Source: Peribacillus sp044761665 (lineage in GTDB: Bacteria; Bacillota; Bacilli; Bacillales; DSM-1321). From it: a stretch of 64,000 nucleotides of DNA. Below are positions 33,605 through 43,099 of the stretch, one piece after another. The notes under the pieces are model-generated. The model saw nothing but the letters and a program-made list of their open reading frames with translations, ran no database searches and was not told the DNA's origin. The stretch's first letter is position 1; every line of letters starts with the position of its first letter. The stretch lies in the NCBI RefSeq assembly GCF_044761665.1, contig NZ_JBIWCW010000002.1, forward strand, positions 310,001-374,000. Reading direction: 5' to 3'. The translations under genes and the position numbers were made by a program.

Positions 33605-33726
33605 CTATCCTCCTCCGAATATCCTCAGTTATTTCCATTAAAATCCTTGTTACTAGATAGAAAGTCTTTATCACCCTCAATGAAATGAAACTGTAATATT
33701 TTTATTCTTAATTTGACAAACTTTGA

Positions 33727-33735
33727 TGTTATAAT
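33727..33735 (+). promoter_or_regulatory. Extended -10 promoter of ftsEX
   Basis: TGTTATAAT (extended -10). The nearby TTGACA is only 11 nt upstream and cannot be its -35. Confidence 0.5.
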
Positions 33736-33839
33736 GTTCCTGTGCTTAAAACGAAATGATTCCTGTCGTTATTTAAAAAATGCTGTCGAAAAAAACGCTT
33801 TTAATAGATAAGTTAACAAGCAAATTAGGTGGTTTTAGA

Positions 33840-34526
33840 ATGATAGAGATGATAGATGTCAAAAAGACTTATCCGAATGGCGTCATTGCCATCAACGGAT
33901 TAAATGTAAAAATACAACCAGGCGAATTTGTATATGTAGTGGGTCCCAGTGGAGCCGGCAAATCGACCTTCATCAAAATGATGTATCGGGAAGAAAAGCC
34001 GACAAGTGGAAATATCTTGGTTAATGGTGTTAGCCTTCCAAAAATCCGCAATTCGAAAGTTCCTCTATTTCGCCGTAATATCGGAATGGTATTCCAAGAT
34101 TTCAAACTCCTTCAAACTTTCACAGTCTATGAAAATGTAGCATTTGCAATGGAAGTTATTGAAAAAGAACCTGAAGTCATTAAAAAGAGAGTCATGGAAG
34201 TGCTTGATTTAGTAGGGATCAAACATAAAGCAAGAATGCGCCCTGAAGAGTTATCAGGTGGGGAACAACAGAGGGTTGCGATTGCCCGTTCGATTGTCAA
34301 TGACCCTAAGGTGGTCATTGCCGATGAACCTACAGGGAACCTGGATCCTGAAACATCGTGGGAAATCATGAGTATTTTTGAAGAAATAAACAAGCGCGGA
34401 ACGACGCTCATCATGGCTACACATAATAAAGATATCGTTAATAACTTTAAACGACGTGTAATTGCCATCGAGGGTGGAAAAATAGTTCGCGATGAACATA
34501 GAGGTGAATACGGATATGAAATTTAG
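33840..34526 (+). CDS. ftsE: Cell-division ABC transporter ATPase FtsE
   Basis: 228 aa from ATG 33840, with AGGTGG 7 nt upstream; the earlier in-frame ATG at 33780 adds 20 residues not seen in the family. Walker A GPSGAGKST, ABC signature LSGGEQQRVA, Walker B VVIADEPTGNLD. FtsE with FtsX does not transport but activates wall hydrolases outside the cell. It overlaps ftsX. Confidence 0.96.
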   Translation: MIEMIDVKKTYPNGVIAINGLNVKIQPGEFVYVVGPSGAGKSTFIKMMYREEKPTSGNILVNGVSLPKIRNSKVPLFRRNIGMVFQDFKLLQTFTVYENVAFAMEVIEKEPEVIKKRVMEVLDLVGIKHKARMRPEELSGGEQQRVAIARSIVNDPKVVIADEPTGNLDPETSWEIMSIFEEINKRGTTLIMATHNKDIVNNFKRRVIAIEGGKIVRDEHRGEYGYEI

Positions 34527-35409
34527 AACACTCGTCCGTCACTTCCGTGAAAGCTTTAAAAGCATTGGACGTAATGGTTGGATGACGTTTGCATCAGTAA
34601 GTGCTGTAACGGTCACGCTAACATTGGTTGGCGTATTTTTAGTGATCATGATGAATTTGAATCATATCGCAGGTAATGTCGAAAACGATGTCGAAATTCG
34701 TGCACATATAGATAATGCAGCGGATAAAGCTGATATGCAATCTATCAGCAAGCAAATCATGGCAATTGGTGGAATTGATAGTGTCATTTTCTCCCCTAAG
34801 GATGAAGAGCTCACCAATTTAATCGATGATTTAGGTGATAATGGAGATGCCTTTAAGCCATTTGAACAAGACAACCCTTTGCGGGATGTTTATATCATCA
34901 AGACGAAAACACCTCAAGATGTTATTAAGGTAGCTAACAAAATTGAAGACATCGAGTATATTCAAAGCGTTAAATATGGACAAGGCTATGTCGAGAATTT
35001 ATTCAGCTTTGTCAAAATTGCTAGGAATATAGGAATTGTTCTTATTTTAGGATTGCTATTCACAGCAATGTTCCTAATTTCGAATACTATTAAAATTACG
35101 ATTGTCGCTAGGAAAAAAGAAATCGAGATCATGAGATTGGTGGGAGCAACAAACAACTTCATTCGTTGGCCATTCTTCTTAGAGGGCCTCTGGTTGGGAG
35201 TCCTTGGATCTGTTGTACCAATCGCTCTGATTTCAGTACTCTACTACAATCTGTTCAATTATATATCACCACAAATTACGTTTAAATTCGTTGACTTTTT
35301 ACCGGCAAGCCCATTCATGTACCAAGTGTCGGCGATTCTTATCATCATGGGTGCCGTAATCGGAATCTGGGGAAGCTTAATGTCCGTCAGAAAATTCCTA
35401 AAAGCGTAA
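34516..35409 (+). CDS. ftsX: Cell-division ABC transporter permease FtsX
   Basis: 297 aa from ATG 34516, overlapping ftsE by 11 nt. Four membrane spans, a large extracellular loop after the first (about residues 50-165) that contacts the hydrolase partner, and the conserved KKEIEIMRLVGATNNFIRWP. Works with FtsE in elongation and sporulation. Confidence 0.96.
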   Translation: MKFRTLVRHFRESFKSIGRNGWMTFASVSAVTVTLTLVGVFLVIMMNLNHIAGNVENDVEIRAHIDNAADKADMQSISKQIMAIGGIDSVIFSPKDEELTNLIDDLGDNGDAFKPFEQDNPLRDVYIIKTKTPQDVIKVANKIEDIEYIQSVKYGQGYVENLFSFVKIARNIGIVLILGLLFTAMFLISNTIKITIVARKKEIEIMRLVGATNNFIRWPFFLEGLWLGVLGSVVPIALISVLYYNLFNYISPQITFKFVDFLPASPFMYQVSAILIIMGAVIGIWGSLMSVRKFLKA

Positions 35410-35517
35410 ACGTACAAACTGACAATTCTTTTACACTCGAAATAGAAGATGTTCATTCAAAATAGAGAGACGTTGCAAAGCACGAGTTGTGACGGGATTG
35501 AAAGGGGAAATAGAACG

Positions 35518-36894
35518 TTGAAAAAAAATATTATCGCGATGAACGCGACAATCATGATCGGCTTGGGGAGCATTTTGGCTGCTCCTTCAGCTTTTGCTGA
35601 ATCCATTTCGGACTTAGAACAAAAGAAGGCTTCTATTCAGGAGAAACGTTCCGGCGTTGAAGCGGACATTTCCACTACTTCGGAAAAAATCAATAATTTG
35701 CAGAATAAACAATTGACGGCAGAGGAACAAATCGCTGCCATTGATGCGGAAATTGCAGCGTCCACAAAGAAAATCGACGCGAAAAATGCTGAAATTGCTC
35801 AAACAAAAGAGGAAATTGAAGCATTGAAAGCAGAGATTAAAGTATTGCAAGATCGTATCGCTAAACGTAACGATGTTCTGAAGGAACGTGCCCTATCCTT
35901 CCAGGAGTCCGGCGGGGATTTAAACTATGTTGAAGTATTGTTCGGTTCATCTAGTTTCAGCGATTTAATTGACCGTGTAGGGGCTGTGGCAGCCATTGCC
36001 GAAGCCGATCGCGAGATTTTAAAACAGCATGAACTGGATAAAAAAGAGCTGGAAGAAAAGCGTAAATCCGTTGAAACGAAGCTTGCTAGTTTAGAAGTGG
36101 CTAAAGCGGAACTGTTACAAATCAAAAAACAGCAAAAACAGCAGAAAGAACAAAAAGCTGCGTTAGTTAAGAAATTAAAGAAACAGACTAAAAAAGAAGA
36201 AGAAAACAAAATGGGCTTAGAGGAAGAAAAAGCGAACCTTGCTGCTCAAGAAACAGCAATCAAGTCTGCTATCGACTTAGAGAAAAATCGTTTGGCTGAA
36301 TTAGAAGCAGCTCGTAAAAAAGCAGCCGCTGAAGCGAAAAAACGTGCAGAACAAGAAGCGGCAGCACAAGCAGCTCAGGCAGCACAAGCGAAGAAACAGC
36401 AGTCTTCTTCCAATTCCAACTCTAGTTCAAGTCAAAGTTCTTCATCACCATCATCACAAGCTCCAGCCAGTGTAAGTTCTGCGCCAGCTGTATCGTCAGG
36501 AACATTTACAAGACCAAGTGCGGGTTATGTTTCTTCGACAATGGGTGAACGCTGGAATAAACAACATGCCGGCATTGATATAGCCGCAAGCGGTACCGTT
36601 CCTGTTGTTGCTGCTGCAGACGGAGTTGTAAGCCGTTCGTATCTATCATCTACATATGGCAATGTCGTTTTTGTTACCCATAATATAAGTGGACAAACTT
36701 GGACAACGGTTTATGCACATTTAAGTTCAAGACAAGCTAGCAATGGTGCAGTCGTTGCCAAAGGTCAACAAATTGGCATCATGGGAAATACTGGACATTC
36801 TTATGGACAGCATTTACACTTCGAGCTTCACAAAGGAACTTGGAATTACGGCAAGTCTAATGCTGTTAATCCATTAGACTACATACCTAATTAA
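35518..36894 (+). CDS. Secreted coiled-coil M23 peptidase (EnvC-like), FtsEX partner candidate
   Basis: 458 aa from TTG 35518 (AAAGGGG upstream; the open frame before it lacks homology). Signal peptide ends AFA/ESI. Residues ~30-300 are a long two-part coiled coil; then a Ser/Gln linker; then a LytM/M23 domain with intact zinc ligands (HAGIDIA, HLHFELH) and TGHSYGQ. In E. coli EnvC a coiled coil binds FtsX and a degenerate LytM activates amidases; here the LytM looks catalytically active. Position right after ftsEX supports regulation by that complex; B. subtilis uses CwlO, encoded elsewhere. Confidence 0.88.
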   Translation: MKKNIIAMNATIMIGLGSILAAPSAFAESISDLEQKKASIQEKRSGVEADISTTSEKINNLQNKQLTAEEQIAAIDAEIAASTKKIDAKNAEIAQTKEEIEALKAEIKVLQDRIAKRNDVLKERALSFQESGGDLNYVEVLFGSSSFSDLIDRVGAVAAIAEADREILKQHELDKKELEEKRKSVETKLASLEVAKAELLQIKKQQKQQKEQKAALVKKLKKQTKKEEENKMGLEEEKANLAAQETAIKSAIDLEKNRLAELEAARKKAAAEAKKRAEQEAAAQAAQAAQAKKQQSSSNSNSSSSQSSSSPSSQAPASVSSAPAVSSGTFTRPSAGYVSSTMGERWNKQHAGIDIAASGTVPVVAAADGVVSRSYLSSTYGNVVFVTHNISGQTWTTVYAHLSSRQASNGAVVAKGQQIGIMGNTGHSYGQHLHFELHKGTWNYGKSNAVNPLDYIPN

Positions 36895-36918
36895 TATCCC
36901 ATATATGAACAGTAAAAC

Positions 36919-36947
36919 AGACTAGATCACGTTCTAGTCTGTTTTTT
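36919..36947 (+). terminator. Terminator after the M23 gene
   Basis: AGACTAGA-tcacgt-TCTAGTCT followed by T6. Confidence 0.85.
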
Positions 36948-37022
36948 GCTATGTTCAAAAGCATATTTACCCGAAGCGGCTCATATAGTGAAATACATAT
37001 CGAGGTAGAAAAGGGGATAAAT

Positions 37023-38447
37023 ATGGTCAAAAAATGGGTAGTTCCTCTAGCAATCATTATGTCATTAGTAATTGGGGCGGCAGGGGGCATATATTGGACA
37101 AGCTCTCAAGGTAAGAACGGGACGAAACAGGAAAAAAAAGAGGTCATAGAAGATCAGGAATGGGCAAAAGTGGAACAAGCTTATGGATTGATCGTGAATC
37201 AGTATGTCGAACAGGTGGACGGCTCACAGTTAATCGAAGGTGCCATCCAAGGCATGCTGAGCACATTGAAGGATCCTTACTCGGTCTATATGGACAAGGA
37301 GACCGCCAAGCAATTCAATGAAACCCTGGATTCCTCTTTTGAAGGAATCGGTACGGAAATCGGGATGGATGATGGAAAGGTCATCATTGTCTCTCCCTAC
37401 AAGGACTCCCCGGCTGAGAAGGCTGGATTGAAGCCGAAGGATCAAATCCTTAAGGTGAATGGTGAAAGTGTCGAAGGGTTGGATCTGTATGAAACACGAT
37501 TAAAGATACGGGGGAAGAAGGGTTCTGCAGTCAAGATGGAGATAAAGCGTACTGGCGTTTCTAATCCGCTTGAATTCAATATGGTTCGTGCTGAAATTCC
37601 CTTGGACACGGTTTTTTCTTCGACCAAGGAAGTAGCTGGAGAAGATATCGGATACATTGAGTTAACCACATTCTCGGAAAATACCGCAGCCGATTTTAAA
37701 AAGCAGCTGAAAGAACTTGAGAAAGAAGGGATTGAAGGGCTGGTGATTGACGTCCGAGGCAATCCAGGCGGTCTCCTTTCTAGTGTGGAAACAATTCTAG
37801 GAGAGTTCATTACAAAAGACAAACCATACTTGAAAATAGCCGAAAGAACGGGTGAGACACAATCCTTTTTTACCGATTTGAAGAAAAAGAAGGACTATCC
37901 CATTGCCGTCCTGACGGATAAAGGCAGTGCCTCTGCTTCGGAGATCCTTGCCGGTGCCATGGAGGAAGCCGGGGGATACCCTCTGATCGGCGAGAAGACA
38001 TTTGGCAAAGGGACAGTGCAACAGGCAGTCCCGATGGGTGATGGAAGCAATATTAAGCTTACGCTGTATAAGTGGCTGACACCTTCTGGCAACTGGATTC
38101 ATAAAAAGGGGATTGAGCCGACGATTGAAGTGAAGCAACCGGTCTACTTCAATGCACATCAGCTAACAATTGAAAATGTATTGAAGCGGGATATGACGGA
38201 CGATCAAATTCAATATGCCCAAACGATCCTGAAAGGCATTGGCTTTGAAACAGGGCGTGAGGATGGCTATTATGATTGGAATACCGAGATTGCGGTTAAG
38301 GCCTTTCAAAAGCAGTATGGGATGAAAGCGACCGGTAGATTGGACGCGAAAACAGCAGCACGGCTAGAAACCGTTATTCTGGAAAAAATTCAAGATGAAG
38401 AGAATGATATTCAGCTACGCACGGCATTGAATTATTTGGTCAAATAG
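37023..38447 (+). CDS. ctpB: Carboxy-terminal processing protease CtpB (S41)
   Basis: 474 aa from ATG 37023 (AAAGGGG upstream). Signal anchor at residues ~5-25, PDZ domain (~90-175, SPAEKAGLKPKDQILKVNG), S41 protease with Ser in KGSASASEILAGAM and Lys in GEKTFGKGTVQ, and a C-terminal peptidoglycan-binding domain (AVKAFQKQYGMKATGRLD). In B. subtilis CtpB cleaves SpoIVFA to time sigma-K activation in sporulation. Confidence 0.93.
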   Translation: MVKKWVVPLAIIMSLVIGAAGGIYWTSSQGKNGTKQEKKEVIEDQEWAKVEQAYGLIVNQYVEQVDGSQLIEGAIQGMLSTLKDPYSVYMDKETAKQFNETLDSSFEGIGTEIGMDDGKVIIVSPYKDSPAEKAGLKPKDQILKVNGESVEGLDLYETRLKIRGKKGSAVKMEIKRTGVSNPLEFNMVRAEIPLDTVFSSTKEVAGEDIGYIELTTFSENTAADFKKQLKELEKEGIEGLVIDVRGNPGGLLSSVETILGEFITKDKPYLKIAERTGETQSFFTDLKKKKDYPIAVLTDKGSASASEILAGAMEEAGGYPLIGEKTFGKGTVQQAVPMGDGSNIKLTLYKWLTPSGNWIHKKGIEPTIEVKQPVYFNAHQLTIENVLKRDMTDDQIQYAQTILKGIGFETGREDGYYDWNTEIAVKAFQKQYGMKATGRLDAKTAARLETVILEKIQDEENDIQLRTALNYLVK

Positions 38448-38451
38448 GAAC

Positions 38452-38483
38452 AAAAGGCAACGTTCACTGGAGCGTTGCCTTTT
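38452..38483 (+). terminator. Terminator of ctpB
   Basis: AAAAGGCAACG / CGTTGCCTTTT stem and T tract. Confidence 0.85.
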
Positions 38484-38644
38484 CCTTTGCAGAAATGGAG
38501 AGCAATCCATTGATTTCATAAGAACTAATAGAGTTTTTTCTGTATCTTAATAGGCAGGAAGCTGACATATTTGATAGAATGGAAGTAACTGACCAGAACG
38601 AATTATACATACTTTTAACTACTTATAGGGATGGTGGAGAGAAA

Positions 38645-39838
38645 TTGACAACGGATTGGCTTCTTGCATGCTTAATAGGATTGGGAAAACTCTTTCTTCA
38701 TCCATTGCTTTACGTTTCTATTGCTTATTGTTTATTCATCGGCTATCTTCGGGTCAAGCGGGAACGCCATGATTTCAATACCAAGATTTACAGGAAAACC
38801 ATGGAGTTGCGTGCACTGCTATTACAGGGAATCATCACCGGATTGATTCTATCAATCATTGCGTTAGTATCAGGCCTTGTCATACCGATGGCGGCTATAG
38901 TCGTCATGACGGCAGTTACGATTCTTGCCATTTTGACGATGAAACGGAGACTGATATCACCAGCATATACGATGGGCGTGACGTTCTTTATCCTTTTCTT
39001 TTTAAATGGGAGGGATATACCACTTCCATTTTTCCAGGACGCTTTTGACCAGCTGAACCAATCGGTATACCCTACACTGGTGATATTGATTGGGCTTTTA
39101 TTGATTGCGGAAGGCTTTCTTATCGTTAGGAAGGGCAGTGAAAAGGCATCACCACAGCTAGAGGTTTCCAAGCGGGGACAGCCGATTGGCACCTATGTCT
39201 CGCAACGTGTTTGGTTGATTCCGATGTTCGTATTAATTCCTGGAGGCGAACTGCCTGTTCCATTTGACTGGTACCCGATATTCTCAATCGGCGAAGTGTA
39301 CCTATCTCCAATCGTTCTGCCATTTTTAATTGGCTTTAGGCAGAAGGTGCATGGATCGCTTCCTGAACAGGCCATAAAGGCCCAGGGTAAGCAGGTAGGG
39401 ACCTTGGGAGTTTTAATTACAGCGTTGGCCGTCGTTAGTTATTGGTATCCATTATTGGCGATCATAACAGTCGTTTTAGCGATTCTTGGTCGTGAATTTG
39501 TCCATTATACGCAAAAGAGTTTGGATGAAAAGCAGCCATTTTATTTTTCAAAAAGCAAGCTTGGTGTTCAGATTCTTGGCGTGATCCCTGAATCCCCGGC
39601 GGACAAAATGGGATTGGTGAAGGGTGAGGTCATCTCAAAAATCAATGGTGTTGCCGTAAGGGAAGAAGAAGAGTTGTACCGGGCGTTGCAAAAGAACCGG
39701 GCCTATTGTAAGCTCGAGGTCATCGGTATCAATGAGCAAATGCGTTTTGTGCAACGAGCCTTATTTGAAGGGGAACATTACGAATTGGGCATTCTCTTTG
39801 TGGATGACCAATTGAAAGAGAGCGGTCAAGCAGGATAG
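38645..39838 (+). CDS. minJ: Cell division topological determinant MinJ
   Basis: 397 aa from TTG 38645 behind GGTGGAG, the same length as B. subtilis MinJ; the open frame upstream (from 38579) has no family support. Six or more membrane segments precede a C-terminal PDZ domain (~310-380, GVQILGVIPESPADKMGLVK). MinJ bridges DivIVA and MinD at poles and septa. Follows ctpB as in B. subtilis (without swrAA). Confidence 0.88.
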   Translation: MTTDWLLACLIGLGKLFLHPLLYVSIAYCLFIGYLRVKRERHDFNTKIYRKTMELRALLLQGIITGLILSIIALVSGLVIPMAAIVVMTAVTILAILTMKRRLISPAYTMGVTFFILFFLNGRDIPLPFFQDAFDQLNQSVYPTLVILIGLLLIAEGFLIVRKGSEKASPQLEVSKRGQPIGTYVSQRVWLIPMFVLIPGGELPVPFDWYPIFSIGEVYLSPIVLPFLIGFRQKVHGSLPEQAIKAQGKQVGTLGVLITALAVVSYWYPLLAIITVVLAILGREFVHYTQKSLDEKQPFYFSKSKLGVQILGVIPESPADKMGLVKGEVISKINGVAVREEEELYRALQKNRAYCKLEVIGINEQMRFVQRALFEGEHYELGILFVDDQLKESGQAG

Positions 39839-39856
39839 GATCATTCGGAAGTAAAA

Positions 39857-39994
39857 GAAGGGGCTGTCCCAAAAAGGGTAGTTAAGCCTAAATTGAATAA
39901 ATAAAGAGAGGCAGAAATGTTGATTTAACAACATTTCTGCCTCTTCAATTTTGCGTTATTTTACTCGAAAAAGGACTTATGAGACAGCCCCTTC
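39857..39994. mobile_element. MITE-like element with terminal inverted repeats
   Basis: 138 bp with 14-bp ends GAAGGGGCTGTCCC / GAGACAGCCCCTTC (one mismatch) and a central perfect 16-bp stem AGAGGCAGAAATGTTG / CAACATTTCTGCCTCT. No coding capacity. The ends resemble those of IS1182-type elements, also seen as a relic at 10501. It lies between the convergent minJ and yceI genes and may serve as their terminator. Confidence 0.75.
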
Positions 39995-40020
39995 TGGCAA
40001 TGGGAAATTATATTGATTTT

Positions 40021-40554
40021 TTACGCTTCCTTGGCAGCTTCGATATCTATGGAAAGCGTGATTTGATCTCCAATCAGCACGCCGCCTGTTTCCAGGGCTG
40101 CATTATAGGTTAATCCATAGTCGCTGCGTTTCACTTTCCCTTTACCACTGAAGCCTGCTTTTTCCGTACCCCATGGATCTTTTCCTTGGCCCTCGAATGT
40201 GATATCGAACGTTTCTTCTTTTGTTACGCCATTAAGTGTGACGTCACCTGTTATGGCATACGTGTCATCATTCGTTTTCTTGATGTTCGTAGCTTTAAAC
40301 GTAAGGGTCGGGTTCTTTTCAACATCAAAGAAATCAGCAGAACGCAGGTGGTTATCACGGTCAGTATTACGTGTGTCGATGCTGGCCAAATCGACGGTGA
40401 AATCAATTTCGGCTGTTGTTAAATCTGCAGGGTCGGCAGTAATGGTAGCATCAAACTTGTTGAAGCTTCCCTTTACTTTTGCAATCATCATATGTTTAAC
40501 GGAAAATTCAATAGCGCTGTGTGTAGGGTCGACGGTCCATTTTGTTTTGGTCAT
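40021..40554 (-). CDS. yceI: YceI family lipocalin-like protein
   Basis: 177 aa. TKWTVDPTHSAIEFSVKHMM and KVKGSFNKFDATI are the family signature, followed by DNHLRSADFFDVEKNPTLTF and a closing beta strand. YceI proteins form an extended lipocalin-like barrel that binds polyisoprenoids. There is no signal peptide here, so it is cytoplasmic. GGAGGAAT precedes the ATG. Confidence 0.9.
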   Translation of the reverse strand: MTKTKWTVDPTHSAIEFSVKHMMIAKVKGSFNKFDATITADPADLTTAEIDFTVDLASIDTRNTDRDNHLRSADFFDVEKNPTLTFKATNIKKTNDDTYAITGDVTLNGVTKEETFDITFEGQGKDPWGTEKAGFSGKGKVKRSDYGLTYNAALETGGVLIGDQITLSIDIEAAKEA

Positions 40555-40676
40555 TTTTCATTCCTCCTACTAAATCTTGAAAGTATATATCTTTAATTTG
40601 AGATATTTTAAACATAATGTAATTATATGAGCATGTGATTCGAGAGTCAATGTTTTTCTTCTATATTTTGGAAAAC

Positions 40677-40714
40677 AAAAAACCTGTGCTGACTGTAAAC
40701 AGACACAGGTTTTT
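40677..40714. terminator. Terminator for the MMPL gene
   Basis: AAAACCTGTG / CACAGGTTTT stem with A and T tracts on the two sides, so usable on either strand. Confidence 0.75.
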
Positions 40715-40727
40715 AGAATAAAAGCTC

Positions 40728-42947
40728 TTAGTTTGCTTGTTCTTTTTCTTCGTGAATCGGGGCTTTACTTGGCCAGAAAGCATGGCGACCAAGCAGAGCG
40801 GTAATCGCTGGCACTAGGAATGGACGAACGATGAATGTGTCCATCAGTACACCGAGTGCGGTAATGAGTCCGAATTGGACAAGCACTTGAATTGGCAATG
40901 TAGCAAGCACAGAGAATGTAGCTGCCAAGATGATACCGGCTGAAGTGATGACTCCACTTGTTTCGGTGACACCTTCTCTTATTGCTTGCTTGATTGGCAT
41001 CGTCTTTTTCTTGCGCCATATACTGGACACCATAAAGATGTTGTAATCTTCGCCAAGGGCGACAAGGAATACGAATGAATACAACGGGATTGTGCCTTCA
41101 ATGGCATCCACACCCATGAAGTGGTGAAGGATGATCCACCCTAAGCCCATAGCGGCAAAAAAGGATAGGATAACCGTTCCCATTAAATAAGCCATGGCTG
41201 TTACGGAACGCAGGTAGGCTAACAGTAGCAATGAAATCAAGACGATGATGATTGGGAAAACCAAGAATTCATCTGCCTTGACCGTTTCACGTTTATCGAA
41301 CTGTTCGGCCGTCTGTCCGCCAATCCATACTTTTTCATCAGCGGATGAGATATTCTCATCTTTCAGTTCTTTTTCAACAGTGCTGCGTATATCTGTAATG
41401 GAGTCTATGGCCTTTGTATCGTAAGGGTTGATATTGAATTTGACTTCATAAGATAGTAAATCCTTATTGGATTCACTCTTTACAGGTTTAGAGACACTAC
41501 CAATCAGGCTCATATCCTTCAGGGAATCCGTTAAATCAATATCTTTACCATCTGTATCGATGACGACTGTTACCGGTGCGAGTTCACCAGGTGAGTAAGC
41601 ATCGGATATGACGGTAAACCCTTCACGCGAGTTAATATCTTCTGGGAACGAAGATAAAATATCATAGGAATATTTAATTTGCGATGAATAGCCAGCCAAA
41701 AGGCCGAAAAGAATCAGGCAGGTTAGGATGACTGTCCATGGCTTGGTTGTGACGATATTCCCAATCCATTTTCCAATACGTCCACCTTCTTTGTGTTTCT
41801 TGACGGGTTTGCCTTTTTTCTTCGCACGTGCTTCTTCCATTTCCGGTGTACGTGGCACAATCGGGAAGAAAGAGGCCCGGCCGAAAACGGAAAGTAGTGC
41901 GGGAACGAGAGTCAGGGCAGCAATCATCATGATTAAAATCGATAAGCTGAAAGGTACGGCGAAACGATGATAAGCACCGTATTGAGCAACAAGCAATGTT
42001 AATAGAGAGACGACGATTGTCAGACCGCTCATCGCAATGGCGCCTGAAGAATCTTTAAACGCAGCCATCATGGCTTTTCGTTTGCTTTCGTGTCTTCTCA
42101 ATTCAGTTCTGTAGTGGGAAATCAAAAATAAACAATAATCGGTTCCCGCTCCGAATAGCAGCACGGTCATAATCGAAATGGCTTGCGCATCGACTGTAAT
42201 CCAGCCGTGGTCTGCCATGAATCCAAGGATCGGACTTGTGACAAGGTAAGCGAAACCAACTCCGATCAATGGAATGATCGCTAAAAGTGGTGAGCGGTAA
42301 ATCAGTAATAAGACGACAAGGACGAGAATAACGGTCGCTAGAAGTAATTGAATATCAGCACCCGCAAATAATCCAGTCGCATCAACGGAGATCCCGACAG
42401 GACCCGTTACACGAAGAGACAGATCTTCAGAGTCAATTTTAACTTTTGAAGGATCGGTACCGACGCGTTCGGTCACCAATTTATTGATGCTTTCGATATT
42501 TTTTTCTAAAACGGCTGTCCCAGCAGTTTCCTCAAAGAAGAGGGGCTGTACGAAAGTCGTACCATCTTCAGAAACAGAGCCCTTTAGTGCAGGCAGTGGA
42601 GCATTATGAAGAGGAGGTAAGAAGGATTGCTGCTTTAAGGGACTCTCTGTAAGCTCCTTGGAAAGGTTTTGAATCTCTGCTAAATCAGCATCAGTCAGTC
42701 CACCCTCCCGATGCCATGTAAGCAAGGCAGGTATCCCAGAAGAATTAGGGAATTCTTTTTTTATCAGTTCATCGGCTACGACGGAATCTGAGTCTGCAGG
42801 TAAATCAGTAGGGACATTTTCCGTTTTATCGTTCACTGCCGGTAATAAGAAGGTTAATAGCACAGTCGCAATAACCCAGATGGCGATGACTACCCAGCGG
42901 CTAATTTTTCCGGTCATCACTTTGCTTAGTCTTCCTAATATGTCCAA
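40728..42947 (-). CDS. MMPL/RND-type membrane exporter
   Basis: About 739 aa from TTG 42947 (GAGGTG 6 nt upstream); GTG 42956 would add three residues. Two repeats of six spans, each with a large extracellular loop (residues ~40-190 and ~415-540). The first repeat contains FGAGTDYCLFLISHYR and the second VALGEDYNIFMVSSIWR, the family's proton-relay motif. It resembles B. subtilis YdfJ/YdgH; the likely substrates are lipids or hydrophobic drugs, unknown here. Confidence 0.88.
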   Translation of the reverse strand: MDILGRLSKVMTGKISRWVVIAIWVIATVLLTFLLPAVNDKTENVPTDLPADSDSVVADELIKKEFPNSSGIPALLTWHREGGLTDADLAEIQNLSKELTESPLKQQSFLPPLHNAPLPALKGSVSEDGTTFVQPLFFEETAGTAVLEKNIESINKLVTERVGTDPSKVKIDSEDLSLRVTGPVGISVDATGLFAGADIQLLLATVILVLVVLLLIYRSPLLAIIPLIGVGFAYLVTSPILGFMADHGWITVDAQAISIMTVLLFGAGTDYCLFLISHYRTELRRHESKRKAMMAAFKDSSGAIAMSGLTIVVSLLTLLVAQYGAYHRFAVPFSLSILIMMIAALTLVPALLSVFGRASFFPIVPRTPEMEEARAKKKGKPVKKHKEGGRIGKWIGNIVTTKPWTVILTCLILFGLLAGYSSQIKYSYDILSSFPEDINSREGFTVISDAYSPGELAPVTVVIDTDGKDIDLTDSLKDMSLIGSVSKPVKSESNKDLLSYEVKFNINPYDTKAIDSITDIRSTVEKELKDENISSADEKVWIGGQTAEQFDKRETVKADEFLVFPIIIVLISLLLLAYLRSVTAMAYLMGTVILSFFAAMGLGWIILHHFMGVDAIEGTIPLYSFVFLVALGEDYNIFMVSSIWRKKKTMPIKQAIREGVTETSGVITSAGIILAATFSVLATLPIQVLVQFGLITALGVLMDTFIVRPFLVPAITALLGRHAFWPSKAPIHEEKEQAN

Positions 42948-43049
42948 TGAAGGCACCTCACTTTTTAATTTTTTTATTATAATCCACTCTCAATTATAAA
43001 GGGGAACAATTCATATTTGCAAAATTGAGTATGCAATTTTCTGAATATG

Positions 43050-43094
43050 GGTAAAAAAAAGCTTTGGATGAGAAAATCCATCCAAAGCCTTTTG
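43050..43094 (-). terminator. Terminator of the SH3-amidase gene
   Basis: On the minus strand GGCTTTGGATG pairs with CATCCAAAGC and runs into T8. Confidence 0.85.
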
Positions 43095-43099
43095 CCTCA

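Noticed and set aside
33714..33735. TTGACA as the -35 of ftsEX
   Set aside because: Only 11 nt separate it from TATAAT; the extended -10 is a better explanation.
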